This document shows positions 19,748 to 29,702 of a DNA stretch of 64,000 nucleotides, in pieces. This DNA comes from Sphingobium sp. 15-1 (GTDB lineage: Bacteria; Pseudomonadota; Alphaproteobacteria; Sphingomonadales; Sphingomonadaceae). The number at the start of each line of letters is the position of its first letter. The stretch's first letter is position 1. The position numbers and the translations under genes were made by a program. The notes beneath the pieces were generated by a model. The model worked only from the letters and a program-made list of their open reading frames with translations. It searched no databases and was not told the origin of the DNA. The stretch spans positions 744,001-808,000 of the forward strand of contig NZ_JABXJG010000001.1 of the NCBI RefSeq assembly GCF_013375535.1, written 5' to 3'.

Positions 19748-19887
19748 GGTCCGCTTGCCTTTACTTGCCCCGCACCCCCAATTCAGGCAGGGCAGCCCCA
19801 TGCCCAAAAAAGGGCCCTTGCCAGGATCACTATGTCGTTCGGGGTTAAAAAGCGGATAATTTCGGCAAAAACTATGTCTATCGGCAT

Positions 19888-20535
19888 ATGGGGTTGGTTA
19901 TCTTGAGCGACGATCTTTCCCCATTGGCCTCGCTGCTGAGCGCCTATGCCGGGCCGGACGCGCCTCGCCATCGGCTTGTCTGGGCGCTCGACGCGCGGTT
20001 CGCCCGGCTGGTGGCGACGACCCGCGAGCCGATGATCGGCCAGATGCGCCTGGCCTGGTGGAACGATGCACTGACTGACGAAAGCGGCGTCAAAGGGCTG
20101 GGCGAACCGCTGATCGACGCGATGCGGGAACTGGCCGTGGCCCCGCCTTATGGGCTTTCCCAATGGCTGGATGGGTGGGATTCCCTGATCGGGGAGGTCG
20201 ATCTGCGCAGCTATGCGGAGGGGCGGGGCGGGGGCCTGTTTCGCGCCTTGGCAGGGGCAGAGGATGTTCCGCTGTGGCTGGCTCAGGCAGGAGCCGCCTG
20301 GGCGCTGTGGGATTTGTCGGGACATATCAGTGACCGGGACATGGTCGCCCGGGCGATTGCCACGGCGCAGGACTATATATCGAAGGAAAGACCGATCTGG
20401 CCCAAGCAATGGCGCCCGTTGCGTATCGCTTATCATCTTGCGCGCCATGACATTGAAAAGGGCCGCTGCGCCCCGGCGGGATTGACCCCCGCACTGTATC
20501 TGAGATTGATGCGCGTCGCGTTTACGGCACGATAG
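19888..20535 (+). CDS. Squalene/phytoene synthase-like protein (probably lacking the catalytic Asp motifs)
   Basis: A 215-residue protein. The segment LDARFARLVATTREPMIGQM, then RLAWWNDAL, matches the squalene/phytoene synthase superfamily pattern in its short bacterial and NDUFAF6-like branch. True synthases carry two Asp-rich motifs (DxxxD). I see no first motif here; HISDRDMV is the only acidic cluster in the second half. It may therefore be a non-catalytic relative. A start at 19888 (ATG) or the internal TTG at 19902 is possible. It is divergent from the TadG gene and close to an EF-hand gene on the same strand. Confidence 0.7.
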   Translation: MGLVILSDDLSPLASLLSAYAGPDAPRHRLVWALDARFARLVATTREPMIGQMRLAWWNDALTDESGVKGLGEPLIDAMRELAVAPPYGLSQWLDGWDSLIGEVDLRSYAEGRGGGLFRALAGAEDVPLWLAQAGAAWALWDLSGHISDRDMVARAIATAQDYISKERPIWPKQWRPLRIAYHLARHDIEKGRCAPAGLTPALYLRLMRVAFTAR

Positions 20536-20547
20536 GGGGATTTTGAG

Positions 20548-21012
20548 ATGGGGCGGGTTCTGGGGGGCGCGATGGCCGCTCTATTGTTGGCGGCTGGCGG
20601 ACTGTTCTGGTGGCAGGGACGCGCCAGCAATGAAGCCGTGCCTCAGCTGCTGATCGGATCGCCTCCGCCGCCCGCTTTGGAGGCTCTGCCCGAAGGCGAT
20701 CCCGATGCCGTGGGCGACGCGCCGCCCATGCCCGGCGAGGCTTCGCCGCAGAGCCGCGAGCAGAAGCGCTTCGGCCGCTATGACCGCAATCGCGACGGCG
20801 TCATCACCCGGGTCGAGATGATGGGCAGCAGGGTCAAGGCGTTCAAGGCACTCGACAGCAACAACGACAATCTCCTCTCTTTCGAGGAGTGGGCGGTGAC
20901 GACGTCGGACCGCTTCGCCAAGGCTGACGGCAATGGCGATGGCAAGCTGACCCCCGCCGAGTTCGCGACGACCGCGCCCAAACGCGCGGCCGCCCCGAAG
21001 TGCAAATGCTGA
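20548..21012 (+). CDS. EF-hand domain protein with N-terminal signal anchor
   Basis: A 154-residue protein. Residues 1-23 are hydrophobic (GGAMAALLLAAGGLFWW), so it is exported or anchored. A Pro/Gly/acidic linker follows. Three EF-hand loops are visible: DRNRDGVITRVEM near residue 76, DSNNDNLLSFEEW near 100 and DGNGDGKLTPAEF near 124. The loops keep Asp at positions 1, 3 and 5 and Glu at 12, so calcium binding is likely. Such proteins are common in sphingomonads; their role is unknown. It is convergent with trmFO with a gap of four bases. Confidence 0.85.
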   Translation: MGRVLGGAMAALLLAAGGLFWWQGRASNEAVPQLLIGSPPPPALEALPEGDPDAVGDAPPMPGEASPQSREQKRFGRYDRNRDGVITRVEMMGSRVKAFKALDSNNDNLLSFEEWAVTTSDRFAKADGNGDGKLTPAEFATTAPKRAAAPKCKC

Positions 21013-21016
21013 AATA

Positions 21017-22381
21017 TCAGGCGGGCTGAAGCTCGCCCAGCCCCTCACCCAACCATTGCCCCAGAGCGGCGCGGGCGCGGGCGGTCATGGCTTCCTTGCG
21101 CTGCTTCTTCTTGACGTCGTCCAGCGGTGGGAACAGGCCGAAATTGACGTTCATCGGCTGATAGTCGGCCGTCTCGACATTGCCGATGACATGCCCCAGC
21201 AGCGCGCCCAGCGCCGTTTCGGGCGGCAGCGGCGCGAGCGGCTGGCCCAATATCTCCGCCGCGGTAAAGCGCCCCGCGAGCAGCCCGATGGCCGCGCTCT
21301 CGACATAGCCCTCGCAGCCCGTCACCTGTCCGGCAAAGCGAATATGCGGCGCGCTTTTCAGACGCAGCGTGGCGTCGAGCAGCTTGGGGCTCTGGATGAA
21401 GGTGTTGCGGTGCAGCCCGCCCAGCCGCGCAAACTCCGCTTTCTCCAGACCGGGGATCGTGCGGAACAATTCGGTCTGCGCGCCATGCTTCAACTTGGTC
21501 TGGAAGCCGACCATGTTCCAGAGCGTGCCCGACGCATTGTCCTGCCGCAACTGGACCACGGCATAGGGCCAGCGCCCGGTGCGCGGATCGTCCAGGCCCA
21601 TCGGCTTCATCGGCCCGTGGCGCAGCGTTTCGGGGCCACGCGACGCCATCACCTCGATCGGCATGCAGCCCTCGAAATAGGGCGTGTCCTTTTCCCACTC
21701 CTTGAACTCAGTCTTCTCGCCGTCCAGCAGACCCTGGATGAAGGCCTGATATTGCTCCTTGTTCATGGGGCAGTTGATATAATCCTTGCCCTCGCCGCCG
21801 CCGGGGCCGATCTTGTCCCAGCGATTGGCCATCCAGCATTTGTCCATGTCTATGCTGTCGAAATGCACGACCGGCGCGATGGCGTCGAAAAAGGCGAGAT
21901 GGTCGATCCCCGCCGCCTGGCCGATGCTGGCGGCGAGCGCGGGCGCGGTCAGCGGACCGGTGGCGACGATGGTCATGCCCTCCGTCGGCAGCACGTCGAT
22001 GCGTTCGCGCGCGATCTCCACATTGGGATGGTCCGCCAGCGCGCGGGTGACGCCGTCGGAGAAAATATGGCGATCCACCGCCAGCGCCGATCCGGCGGGC
22101 ACCTTGGCCGGTTCCGCCTGCGCCATGATGAGCGAGCCCAGCCGCCGCATTTCCTGATGCAGCAGGCCCACCGCATTCTTGTCCGCGTCGTCGGATCGGA
22201 AGCTGTTGGAGCAGACCAGTTCAGCCAGCCCCTCGGTCTGATGCGCGGGCGTCATGTCGCCGCTCCCGCGCATTTCCGACAGGCGGACCTTCACGCCGGC
22301 TTGCGCCAACTGCCATGCCGCTTCCGTGCCTGCCATGCCGCCGCCGATGATGTGAACCTGATGCTTCGCCACTTTGCCCAT
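21017..22381 (-). CDS. trmFO: Methylenetetrahydrofolate--tRNA-(uracil(54)-C5)-methyltransferase TrmFO
   Basis: A 454-residue FAD- and folate-dependent enzyme that makes 5-methyluridine at position 54 of the T-loop in tRNA. The N-terminal dinucleotide-binding motif [19 protein letters not shown] is at about residues 8-26. Further family blocks include [20 protein letters not shown] near 55, [13 protein letters not shown] near 207, [20 protein letters not shown] near 264 and [18 protein letters not shown] near 350. Length is typical. It is monocistronic and convergent with the EF-hand gene. Confidence 0.97.
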   Translation of the reverse strand: MGKVAKHQVHIIGGGMAGTEAAWQLAQAGVKVRLSEMRGSGDMTPAHQTEGLAELVCSNSFRSDDADKNAVGLLHQEMRRLGSLIMAQAEPAKVPAGSALAVDRHIFSDGVTRALADHPNVEIARERIDVLPTEGMTIVATGPLTAPALAASIGQAAGIDHLAFFDAIAPVVHFDSIDMDKCWMANRWDKIGPGGGEGKDYINCPMNKEQYQAFIQGLLDGEKTEFKEWEKDTPYFEGCMPIEVMASRGPETLRHGPMKPMGLDDPRTGRWPYAVVQLRQDNASGTLWNMVGFQTKLKHGAQTELFRTIPGLEKAEFARLGGLHRNTFIQSPKLLDATLRLKSAPHIRFAGQVTGCEGYVESAAIGLLAGRFTAAEILGQPLAPLPPETALGALLGHVIGNVETADYQPMNVNFGLFPPLDDVKKKQRKEAMTARARAALGQWLGEGLGELQPA

Positions 22382-22443
22382 TCTTCAATTCAAGCGTTGT
22401 GGTGGGGCGTTTAGGTCAAAAGCGAGAAAAAGGAGAGCGCAAA

Positions 22444-22866
22444 ATGATCGACCATATCGGCTTTGCGGTCAGTGACGCCGGACGATCGCGCGATTTCTAC
22501 GATGAACTGCTGGGCGCGATCGGCCTTAGGCGGTTGCGCACGGTCCCGGCGGCGGAAAATGGCAGCGGCGGGGACGCCTATGGCTATGGCCGGGATGAGG
22601 ATGCTTTCTTCTGGTTTGGCGACAATGAAGCGGTGGGTGAGGGGACGCATGTCGCCTTTCGCGTCGAGAACCGGGCGATGGTCCACGCCTTCCATGCGGC
22701 GGGGCTGCGCGCCGGGGGCAAGGATAATGGCGCGCCCGGCCTGCGGCCCCGCTATGGCGCGAGCTATTATGCGGCCTTCATCCTCGATCCCGACGGCATC
22801 AATGTAGAGGCGGTCTGCTATGCGATGGAGGAGCCGAGCGCTTCGGTGGACGGGGACGCGCCATAA
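22444..22866 (+). CDS. VOC (glyoxalase/bleomycin resistance) family protein
   Basis: A 140-residue protein starting MIDHIGFAVSDAGRSRDFYD at ATG 22444, preceded by AAAAGGAGAG at 22428-22437; the longer frame from 22399 lacks family match. It has the two paired beta-alpha-beta-beta-beta modules of VOC metalloenzymes, with HIGF near residue 4, HVAFRVENRAMVHAF near 70 and AAFILDPDGINVEAVC near 113. Substrate cannot be told. Its 3' end overlaps the convergent symporter gene by 49 bases. Confidence 0.88.
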   Translation: MIDHIGFAVSDAGRSRDFYDELLGAIGLRRLRTVPAAENGSGGDAYGYGRDEDAFFWFGDNEAVGEGTHVAFRVENRAMVHAFHAAGLRAGGKDNGAPGLRPRYGASYYAAFILDPDGINVEAVCYAMEEPSASVDGDAP

Positions 22867-24137
22867 TAGGCGCTCTCGTCCAAAATTCCCTCTCGCTTGG
22901 CGACGATGGTGGTGACCAGCACCTGCCCGGCGACATTGACGGCGGTGCGGCCCATGTCGAGGATCGGATCGATGGCGAGCAGCAACCCCGCGCCCTCCAG
23001 CGGCAGGCCAAGAGTGGAAAGCGTCAGCGTCAGCATCACGACGGCGCCGGTCAAGCCCGCCGTCGCGGCCGATCCCACGACCGAGACGAAGACGATCAGC
23101 GCATAGTCCGCCGCATGGAGCGAGATGCCGTAGAAGCCGGCGACGAAGATCGCCGCCAGCGCCGGGTAGATGGAGGCGCAGCCGTCCATCTTGGTCGTCG
23201 ATGCCAGCGGAATGGCGAAGGCGGCATAGCCCTTCTCCACACCCATGCGCTCGGTGACGGTTTCCGTGACGGGCAATGTCCCTACTGAGGAGCGGGAAAC
23301 GAAGCCAAGCTGGATCGCCGGCCACGCCTTGGCGAAGAAGGGCAGGGGCTTGAGGCCATTGGCCGCCAGCAGCAGCGGGTAGACGACCAGCAGCACCAGC
23401 GCGAGGCCCAGATACACCGCCCCCGCGAAGCTGCCGAGTTGGGCCAGCGCGCTCCAGCCATAGGTCGCGATGGCGCTGCCGATCAGGGCGGCCGAACCGA
23501 TGGGCGTCAGGCGGATGATCCAGCCCAATATGGCGCGCACCACGGCCAGCAGCGAACGGACGAAAGCCAGAAAAGGCTCCGCTTTCTCTCCGACCTTCAG
23601 CGTCGCAAGGCCGATGGCGATGGAAACGACCAGCAATTGCAGGATGTTGAAGGACAGGCTGGTGGTCGCGCCGGTATCCGTGATCTTGGTGCTGGCGGAC
23701 AGGGCGAAGCTGTTGCCGGGGATCAGCCCTTTCAGGAAATCCAGCCAGCCGCCGACGGAATCGGGTTTTCCCACGGCCAGCGCCTGTCCGTGCAGGCCGG
23801 AGCCCGGCTGGACGATCAATCCGATGGCAAGGCCGATGACGACGGCGATCAGCGCCGTGATCGCGAACCACAACAGCGTCTGCCCCGCCAGCCGCGCCGC
23901 ATTGTCGAGGGCGCGCAGATTGGCGATGGAGGCGACGATGGCCGCGAACACCAGCGGCGGCACGACGGCCTTCAGCAGCGAGACGAAGATCGACCCCGTG
24001 GTCTTGAGCGTGGTCGCCAGCCAGTTGAGGTCGCCATCCGGCCCGGACCCCATGGACCGCGCCAGCAGGCCAAGCAACAGGCCGACCGCCATGCCGACCA
24101 GAACCTGAAATCCGAAACTGCGATAGTTGATGGCCAT
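22818..24137 (-). CDS. Dicarboxylate/amino acid:cation symporter (DAACS family)
   Basis: A 439-residue inner-membrane transporter starting MAINYRSFGFQVLVGMAVGL at 24137; the open frame beyond that is not conserved. The DAACS hallmarks are visible: the re-entrant loop serine motif FVSRSSVGTLPVTETVTER near residue 272, STTKMDGCASIYPA near 310 and the late NVAGQVLVTTIVAKREGILD near 410. These resemble the TcyP/GltT-type branch that moves cystine or acidic amino acids with Na+ or H+. Exact substrate is not determined. About ten hydrophobic segments are present. Next gene upstream is a divergent M20 peptidase. Confidence 0.92.
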   Translation of the reverse strand: MAINYRSFGFQVLVGMAVGLLLGLLARSMGSGPDGDLNWLATTLKTTGSIFVSLLKAVVPPLVFAAIVASIANLRALDNAARLAGQTLLWFAITALIAVVIGLAIGLIVQPGSGLHGQALAVGKPDSVGGWLDFLKGLIPGNSFALSASTKITDTGATTSLSFNILQLLVVSIAIGLATLKVGEKAEPFLAFVRSLLAVVRAILGWIIRLTPIGSAALIGSAIATYGWSALAQLGSFAGAVYLGLALVLLVVYPLLLAANGLKPLPFFAKAWPAIQLGFVSRSSVGTLPVTETVTERMGVEKGYAAFAIPLASTTKMDGCASIYPALAAIFVAGFYGISLHAADYALIVFVSVVGSAATAGLTGAVVMLTLTLSTLGLPLEGAGLLLAIDPILDMGRTAVNVAGQVLVTTIVAKREGILDESAYYGASPSTEALGSSIA

Positions 24138-24328
24138 GGGCTCATTTCCTTCGGGCGACAGGCGCGCGATGTGGGGAGCGACCCGGCCAAATGCGCGCAA
24201 GCAATTCTTTATGGGGGTGAACGCGGATAAGGACGCCCTCTTTCCGCAGCATGACAGCCAAACGGATTGGCCGCCGCAATCCGCTATGCCACATGGAATG
24301 GCGAAATCCAGCATGGAGATGCGATTTG

Positions 24329-25687
24329 ATGAAGTGGTGGGCGGCGTTGATGATCCTGTGCGCGCCGCAGGGGGCGTCGGCGGCGGGCGATCCCGCACTG
24401 GCCAAGGCGGTGTTGATGAAGTCCATTGCCTTCCGGACGGTGGAGGGCGAAGGGCAGGTTCCCCGGCTCGCCGCTTATTATGCCTCCCTGTTGCGGGAGG
24501 CGGGTTTTGCGGCTGCCGATGTGGAGATCATGCCGGTCGGGGAGACGGCAACGCTGGCCGCAACCATCCGGGGCAGTGACCCCCAGCTCAAGCCTCTGCT
24601 GATGATCGGCCATATGGATGTGGTGGCGGCCAATCGGGCCGATTGGACGCGCGATCCGTTCCTTCCTGTCGAAGAGAATGGCTATATTTTCGGCCGGGGG
24701 GCGGAGGACAATAAATATGATGTCGCCATGATGGTGGCGACGATGGCCGGATTCCGGAAAGAGGGCTGGAAACCCCGCCGTAGCGTCATCCTGCTGCTGT
24801 CGGGGGATGAGGAAACCCATATGCGCACGACGCGGGCGCTGGCGGAAAAATATAGGAACGCCGAACTGCTGCTGAACGGCGATGGCGGCGGGGGCCTGCT
24901 GGATGAGAGCGGTCAGGCCGTGCTGTACCAGTTGCAGGCGGGCGAGAAGACCTATGCCGATTTTGAGATCGCCTTCACCGATGCCGGCGGGCATAGCAGC
25001 GCGCCGACGCCGGGCAATCCCATCTACCGGCTGGCGCGGGCGATCGACCGGATCGCGGCCTATCGCTTCGCGCCGATGCGCAATGAGCTGACCAGGGCCT
25101 CATTATTGCTGTCGGCGGACCGCATCGGCGGGGCGGCGGGCGGGGCGATGCGGCGCTATGCGGAGACGGGGGACAAGGAGGCGGCCGATCTGCTGTCCGA
25201 CTATCCCGAATTTGTGGGGCAGGTGCGGACGACCTGCGTGGCGACCATGGCGCAGGCGGGCCACGCGCTTAACGCCTTGCCCCAGAGCGCGAAGGTCGAT
25301 GTGAACTGCCGCATCTTTCCCGGCATCGCCATAGAAGCGGTGAAGGCGGAACTGAGCCAGGCGATCGACGATCCCGGCGCGACGATCACCATGCTTGACG
25401 ATCCCAAGGCCAGCGATGCGTCGCCGTTGCGGAAGGATGTGGTGAAAGCGGTGACGGCAGCGATTGCGGCGCGCTATCCGAATATTCCGGTCATTCCCAC
25501 CATGTCGGCGGGGGCGACGGACAGCCTCTATTTCCGGGCGCTAGGGGTGCCGAGCTATGGCGTGTCCAGCCTGTTCCAGCGGGGCGAGGACGGTTTCGCC
25601 CATGGGCTGGACGAGCGCGTGCCAGTGGCGGAAATAGCGGACGCGCTCGATCAGTGGGAACGGGTGGTGAGGGCGCTGGCGCGTTAG
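24329..25687 (+). CDS. M20/M25/M40 family metallopeptidase, exported
   Basis: A 452-residue zinc peptidase starting at ATG 24329 (MKWWAALMILCAPQGASAAG), which gives a clear signal peptide. The dinuclear zinc site is intact: IGHMDVVAANRADWTRDPF with the first His near residue 96, FGRGAEDNKYDVAMM near 126 and LSGDEETHMRTTRA near 160. The dimerisation domain contains AGGHSSAPTPGNPIYRLARA. M20 enzymes release amino acids from peptides or deacylate aminoacyl substrates; the substrate here is unknown. Its TAG stop lies within the left terminal inverted repeat of the palindromic element at 25684-25807. Confidence 0.93.
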   Translation: MKWWAALMILCAPQGASAAGDPALAKAVLMKSIAFRTVEGEGQVPRLAAYYASLLREAGFAAADVEIMPVGETATLAATIRGSDPQLKPLLMIGHMDVVAANRADWTRDPFLPVEENGYIFGRGAEDNKYDVAMMVATMAGFRKEGWKPRRSVILLLSGDEETHMRTTRALAEKYRNAELLLNGDGGGGLLDESGQAVLYQLQAGEKTYADFEIAFTDAGGHSSAPTPGNPIYRLARAIDRIAAYRFAPMRNELTRASLLLSADRIGGAAGGAMRRYAETGDKEAADLLSDYPEFVGQVRTTCVATMAQAGHALNALPQSAKVDVNCRIFPGIAIEAVKAELSQAIDDPGATITMLDDPKASDASPLRKDVVKAVTAAIAARYPNIPVIPTMSAGATDSLYFRALGVPSYGVSSLFQRGEDGFAHGLDERVPVAEIADALDQWERVVRALAR

Positions 25688-25807
25688 GCTGTATCGACAT
25701 TCAGTCATTTCGTACGATTGGAGCAAACTCCATTCCCAATCGTCATGCTGAACAAGTTCAGCATGACGTCGCTTATATTTTTTAAGCTGAATGTCGATAC
25801 AGCCTAA
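25684..25807. repeat. 124-bp palindromic, MITE-like element
   Basis: The outer 21 bases at 25684-25704 and 25787-25807 are perfect inverted repeats (start TTAGGCTGTATCGACATTCA). Inside is a 13-bp hairpin, CGTCATGCTGAAC at 25741-25753 pairing with 25756-25768 across AA. A partial copy of the end lies at 36531-36548. It encodes no transposase. It sits between the M20 gene and the repeat preceding leuA and provides the M20 stop codon. Confidence 0.85.
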
Positions 25808-25861
25808 ATCACCTCACCCGCAACGTGCTCCTGTGCGACCCAGTCCAAACGGCAGAACTGG

Positions 25862-25881
25862 GTTCCTGCCTTCGCAGGAAC
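25862..25881. repeat. Small hairpin repeat, CCTGCCTTCGCAGG family
   Basis: GTTCCTGC and GCAGGAAC flank the loop CTTC. It is one of three copies in the window (others at 34444-34469 and a degenerate one at 36491-36515). It lies 20 bases beyond the leuA stop and could act as a transcription end on the minus strand, though no T-run is clear. Confidence 0.75.
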
Positions 25882-25901
25882 GCGAAGCATCATTATTCCG
25901 A

Positions 25902-27575
25902 TCAGCGCCCAGCCGCGACGCTGTTCGCCGCCGAGAGCACCGCCTGGACCGAGGCCGTCGCCACATCCGTATCCGTACCGATCCCGAAGATCGTCCGCCC
26001 ATCGGGCGTGCGGCATTCGACATAGGCCGCCGCCGCGACATCCGTGCCCGCGCCGATCGCATGCTCGCTATAATCCGCGACCTCCAGATCGACGCCCAGC
26101 TCGTCCCGCAACGCTGCCAGCACCGAAGAGATCAGGCCATTGCCGCGCCCGGATATGCTCCGCTCGCCGCCCTTATGCGTGATCTTGCCGGTGAAGATGC
26201 GGTCGCCCGCAGCCCCGCTCTCATGATAGTCGATCAGGCTGTAGGGCTGCTCGCCCGCCAGACGGTAATGGGTTTCGAACGCGCCCCAGATGTCCGCGGC
26301 GTTCAGTTCGCGGCTGCTTTCGTCCGCCAGCGCCTGCACGATCTTCGAGAAATCGGCCTGCATCCGCTTGGGCAGCTTCAGCCCCTTATCCTGTTGCAGC
26401 ACCCAGGCGACGCCGCCCTTGCCGGACTGCGAATTGACGCGGATCACCGCTTCGTAATCCCGGCCCAAATCCTTGGGGTCGATGGGCAGATAGGGCACGT
26501 CCCAGATCCGGTCGTTGCGGGCCTCTTGCGCGGCGAAGCCCTTCTTGATCGCGTCCTGATGCGAGCCGGAGAAGGCGGTGAACACCAGCTCGCCCGCATA
26601 GGGATGGCGCGGGTGGACGGGCAGTTGGTTGCAATATTCGACGGTCTGGATGACCTCGTCAATGTCGGAAAAGTCCAGGCCCGGATTGATGCCCTGCGTG
26701 TACATGTTCAGCGCGACGGTCACCAGATCGCAATTGCCGGTGCGCTCGCCATTGCCGAACAGACAGCCTTCGACGCGATCCGCGCCCGCCATCAGGCCCA
26801 GTTCCGCCGCCGCCACGCCGGTGCCCCGGTCATTATGGGTGTGCAGCGAGATGACGACGCTGTCGCGCTTGGAAATATTGCGACAGATCCACTCGATCTG
26901 GTCCGCATAGATATTGGGGGTCGCCGCTTCGACCGTGGCGGGCAGGTTCAGGATCAGCGGGCGATCTGCGGTCGGTTGCAGGATGTCCATCACCGCCTCG
27001 CAGCATTCCAGGCTGAAATCCAGCTCGGCGGTCGAGAAGGTTTCCGGCGAATATTCGAAATGCCAGTCGGTATCGGGCTGCTTCGCCGCATTGTCGCGCA
27101 GCAGCTTGGCCGCAGTGATCGCGATGTCCTTGATCTGCGGCCGGTCCATCTGGAACACGATGTTGCGCCAGGCGGGCGACACGGCGTTGTAGACGTGGAC
27201 GATGGCCTTCTTCGCGCCGCGCAAGGATTCGAAGGTGGTGGCGATCAGGTCTTCGCGGGCCTGGGTCAGCACCTGCGGGAACACATCGTCGGGAATCGCG
27301 CCGTCGCGGACCAGGCCGGAGATGAAGTCGAACTCGGTCGCGCCCGCGCTCGGGAAGCCGACTTCGATCTCCTTGACGCCGACCTTGACCAGCAGGTCGA
27401 AGAAGCGGCGCTTCTTTTCCGCATTCATCGGGTCGATCAGCGACTGGTTGCCGTCGCGCATGTCGGTCGACAGCCAGCGCGGCGGCGCGGTGATGACGTT
27501 CGACGGCCATTGGCGGTTGGGCAGGTCCACCTGGGGGAAGGGGCGGTATTTCAGCGAGGGATCGTTCAGCATCAT
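25902..27575 (-). CDS. leuA: 2-isopropylmalate synthase
   Basis: A 557-residue enzyme condensing acetyl-CoA with 2-oxoisovalerate, the first committed step of leucine synthesis. It belongs to the longer LeuA type that starts with an RxWP-like arm ([20 protein letters not shown] near residue 20). The DRE-TIM signature [15 protein letters not shown] is near 37-51 and the metal-binding [18 protein letters not shown] near 230. A C-terminal LeuA dimer/regulatory domain (about residues 430-557) would bind leucine for feedback control. It is preceded by a leucine-rich leader peptide and a terminator-like hairpin, so attenuation is likely. Confidence 0.97.
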   Translation of the reverse strand: MMLNDPSLKYRPFPQVDLPNRQWPSNVITAPPRWLSTDMRDGNQSLIDPMNAEKKRRFFDLLVKVGVKEIEVGFPSAGATEFDFISGLVRDGAIPDDVFPQVLTQAREDLIATTFESLRGAKKAIVHVYNAVSPAWRNIVFQMDRPQIKDIAITAAKLLRDNAAKQPDTDWHFEYSPETFSTAELDFSLECCEAVMDILQPTADRPLILNLPATVEAATPNIYADQIEWICRNISKRDSVVISLHTHNDRGTGVAAAELGLMAGADRVEGCLFGNGERTGNCDLVTVALNMYTQGINPGLDFSDIDEVIQTVEYCNQLPVHPRHPYAGELVFTAFSGSHQDAIKKGFAAQEARNDRIWDVPYLPIDPKDLGRDYEAVIRVNSQSGKGGVAWVLQQDKGLKLPKRMQADFSKIVQALADESSRELNAADIWGAFETHYRLAGEQPYSLIDYHESGAAGDRIFTGKITHKGGERSISGRGNGLISSVLAALRDELGVDLEVADYSEHAIGAGTDVAAAAYVECRTPDGRTIFGIGTDTDVATASVQAVLSAANSVAAGR

Positions 27576-27658
27576 GACGAAAATGGCTTCTCTGCATACG
27601 GGCGAGCGTGTCCAAAAGATTGGGGCCTGCCCGGTGGTACGACTATCTGCTTGATTAT

Positions 27659-27723
27659 GCCCTTAGGCGGATTGCCGCGTCATTCAAGCGAAGAGCAGCA
27701 CAAAAACCACGCCTAAGGGCGTG
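27659..27723 (-). promoter_or_regulatory. Probable leucine attenuator upstream of leuA
   Basis: On the minus strand CACGCC-CTTA-GGCGTG (27723-27708) forms a 6-bp hairpin followed by GTTTTTG (27707-27701), a terminator-like signal that overlaps the end and stop of the leader peptide. Further down, GCCTAAGGGC (27668-27659) is fully complementary to GCCCTTAGGC in that hairpin, so an alternative pairing is possible. A ribosome stalled on the leader leucine codons would cover the first hairpin arm. Confidence 0.6.
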
Positions 27724-27757
27724 TAAGTCGTAGCAGGGGAAGAAGCGCACGCTGCAT
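27713..27757 (-). CDS. Leucine-rich leader peptide for leuA
   Basis: A 14-codon reading frame, MQRALLPLLRLTRP, beginning at ATG 27757 and ending with TAG at 27713. Five of its 14 residues are leucine, four of them in two adjacent pairs. It lies about 140 bases upstream of leuA and overlaps a terminator-like hairpin. No strong ribosome-binding site is visible before the ATG. Leader peptides rich in the regulated amino acid are the known basis of attenuation in proteobacterial amino acid operons; this instance is inferred from sequence only. Confidence 0.6.
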   Translation of the reverse strand: MQRALLPLLRLTRP

Positions 27758-27842
27758 GATGGGTGGGCTTTACCCGCATCGGAGGAAAAGCGCAAGTTTC
27801 GTGATTTTGGTTGGCCTGTGGGGAGCAAGGAAGGCGGACGCC

Positions 27843-27879
27843 AAAAATCCTCCCTGCGCCGAAGGCGTAGGGAGGATTT
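27843..27879 (-). terminator. Rho-independent terminator after yceI-type gene
   Basis: A 16-base stem (27845-27860 with 27864-27879, GAA loop on the plus strand) has core TCCTCCCTGCGCC, and five T follow on the minus strand. It lies 15 bases beyond the stop of the YceI-family gene. It is the 3' part of the 318-base stretch 27576-27893, which otherwise holds only the leuA leader. Confidence 0.85.
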
Positions 27880-27893
27880 GTTGTCCGCGCCGC

Positions 27894-28517
27894 TTATTTC
27901 TGGAACGCGACGACGATCTTCAGTTCCACGGCGTCACCGACCATCGGCACGCCATAGCCCATGCCGAAATCGCTGCGCTTGATCGTGGTCGTGGCGACGA
28001 AGCCCACATTCTCCTTGCCGCCCATCATCGCCGGGGCCTTGCCCGCGCCGTAGAATTCGGCGTCGAGCGTCACCGGCTTGGTGATGCCCTTGATGGTCAG
28101 GTTGCCGCTGATTTCCGCCTCGCTGCCCTGCACCTTGACGGCGGTCGACACGAAGGTCGCCTTGGGGAATTTGGCGGAATCGAAGAATTCCGGCTTCATC
28201 AGATGTTCGTCGAGCTTGGCGACGCCGGTCTTCAGGTTCGTCACTGGAACGTCGACCGAAACCTTGGCCGCCGCAGGATTTTTCGGATCGAGCGTCAGCG
28301 TGCCGGTCGATTCGGAAATGACGCCCAGATTGTTGGAAAAGCCCATATGGTCATAGGCGAAGAGGATCTGGGTGTGGCCGGGATCGATCGTATAGGTGCC
28401 GGCGGTGACGCGGGCCGGGTCTTTCGCGCCGGGCGCGGCGGGCATTTGCTGGGCGACGACGACGCTGCCGCCAGCGACGGCGATCAGAACCGCGGCGGGG
28501 ATCAGATATTTGCGCAT
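27894..28517 (-). CDS. YceI family periplasmic protein
   Basis: A 207-residue exported protein. Residues 1-22 form a signal peptide (PAAVLIAVAGGSVVVAQQ). The YceI lipocalin-like domain follows from about residue 40: YTIDPGHTQILFAYDHMGFS, then SVDVPVTNLKTGVAKLDEHL, then KFPKATFVSTAVKV and ending ELKIVVAF. YceI proteins are single beta-barrels that bind polyisoprenoid-like lipids in the periplasm; the ligand here is unknown. It is separated from ilvC by about 140 bases and followed by a strong terminator. Confidence 0.93.
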   Translation of the reverse strand: MRKYLIPAAVLIAVAGGSVVVAQQMPAAPGAKDPARVTAGTYTIDPGHTQILFAYDHMGFSNNLGVISESTGTLTLDPKNPAAAKVSVDVPVTNLKTGVAKLDEHLMKPEFFDSAKFPKATFVSTAVKVQGSEAEISGNLTIKGITKPVTLDAEFYGAGKAPAMMGGKENVGFVATTTIKRSDFGMGYGVPMVGDAVELKIVVAFQK

Positions 28518-28655
28518 GAAGGATATTCTCCGAAAACGATCAAGGGACGCCGCTACGATAAGCGACGCCCCTCGGTTGTTCCAGAGCCGTAACCGGAAAC
28601 AAAGGGTTACCGGATCGACTACCTGCCATCCCGATCCCGGAATGGCGGGCAGGGC

Positions 28656-29687
<1,032 letters not shown>

Positions 29688-29702
29688 TCAAACCGTGCCA
29701 TT

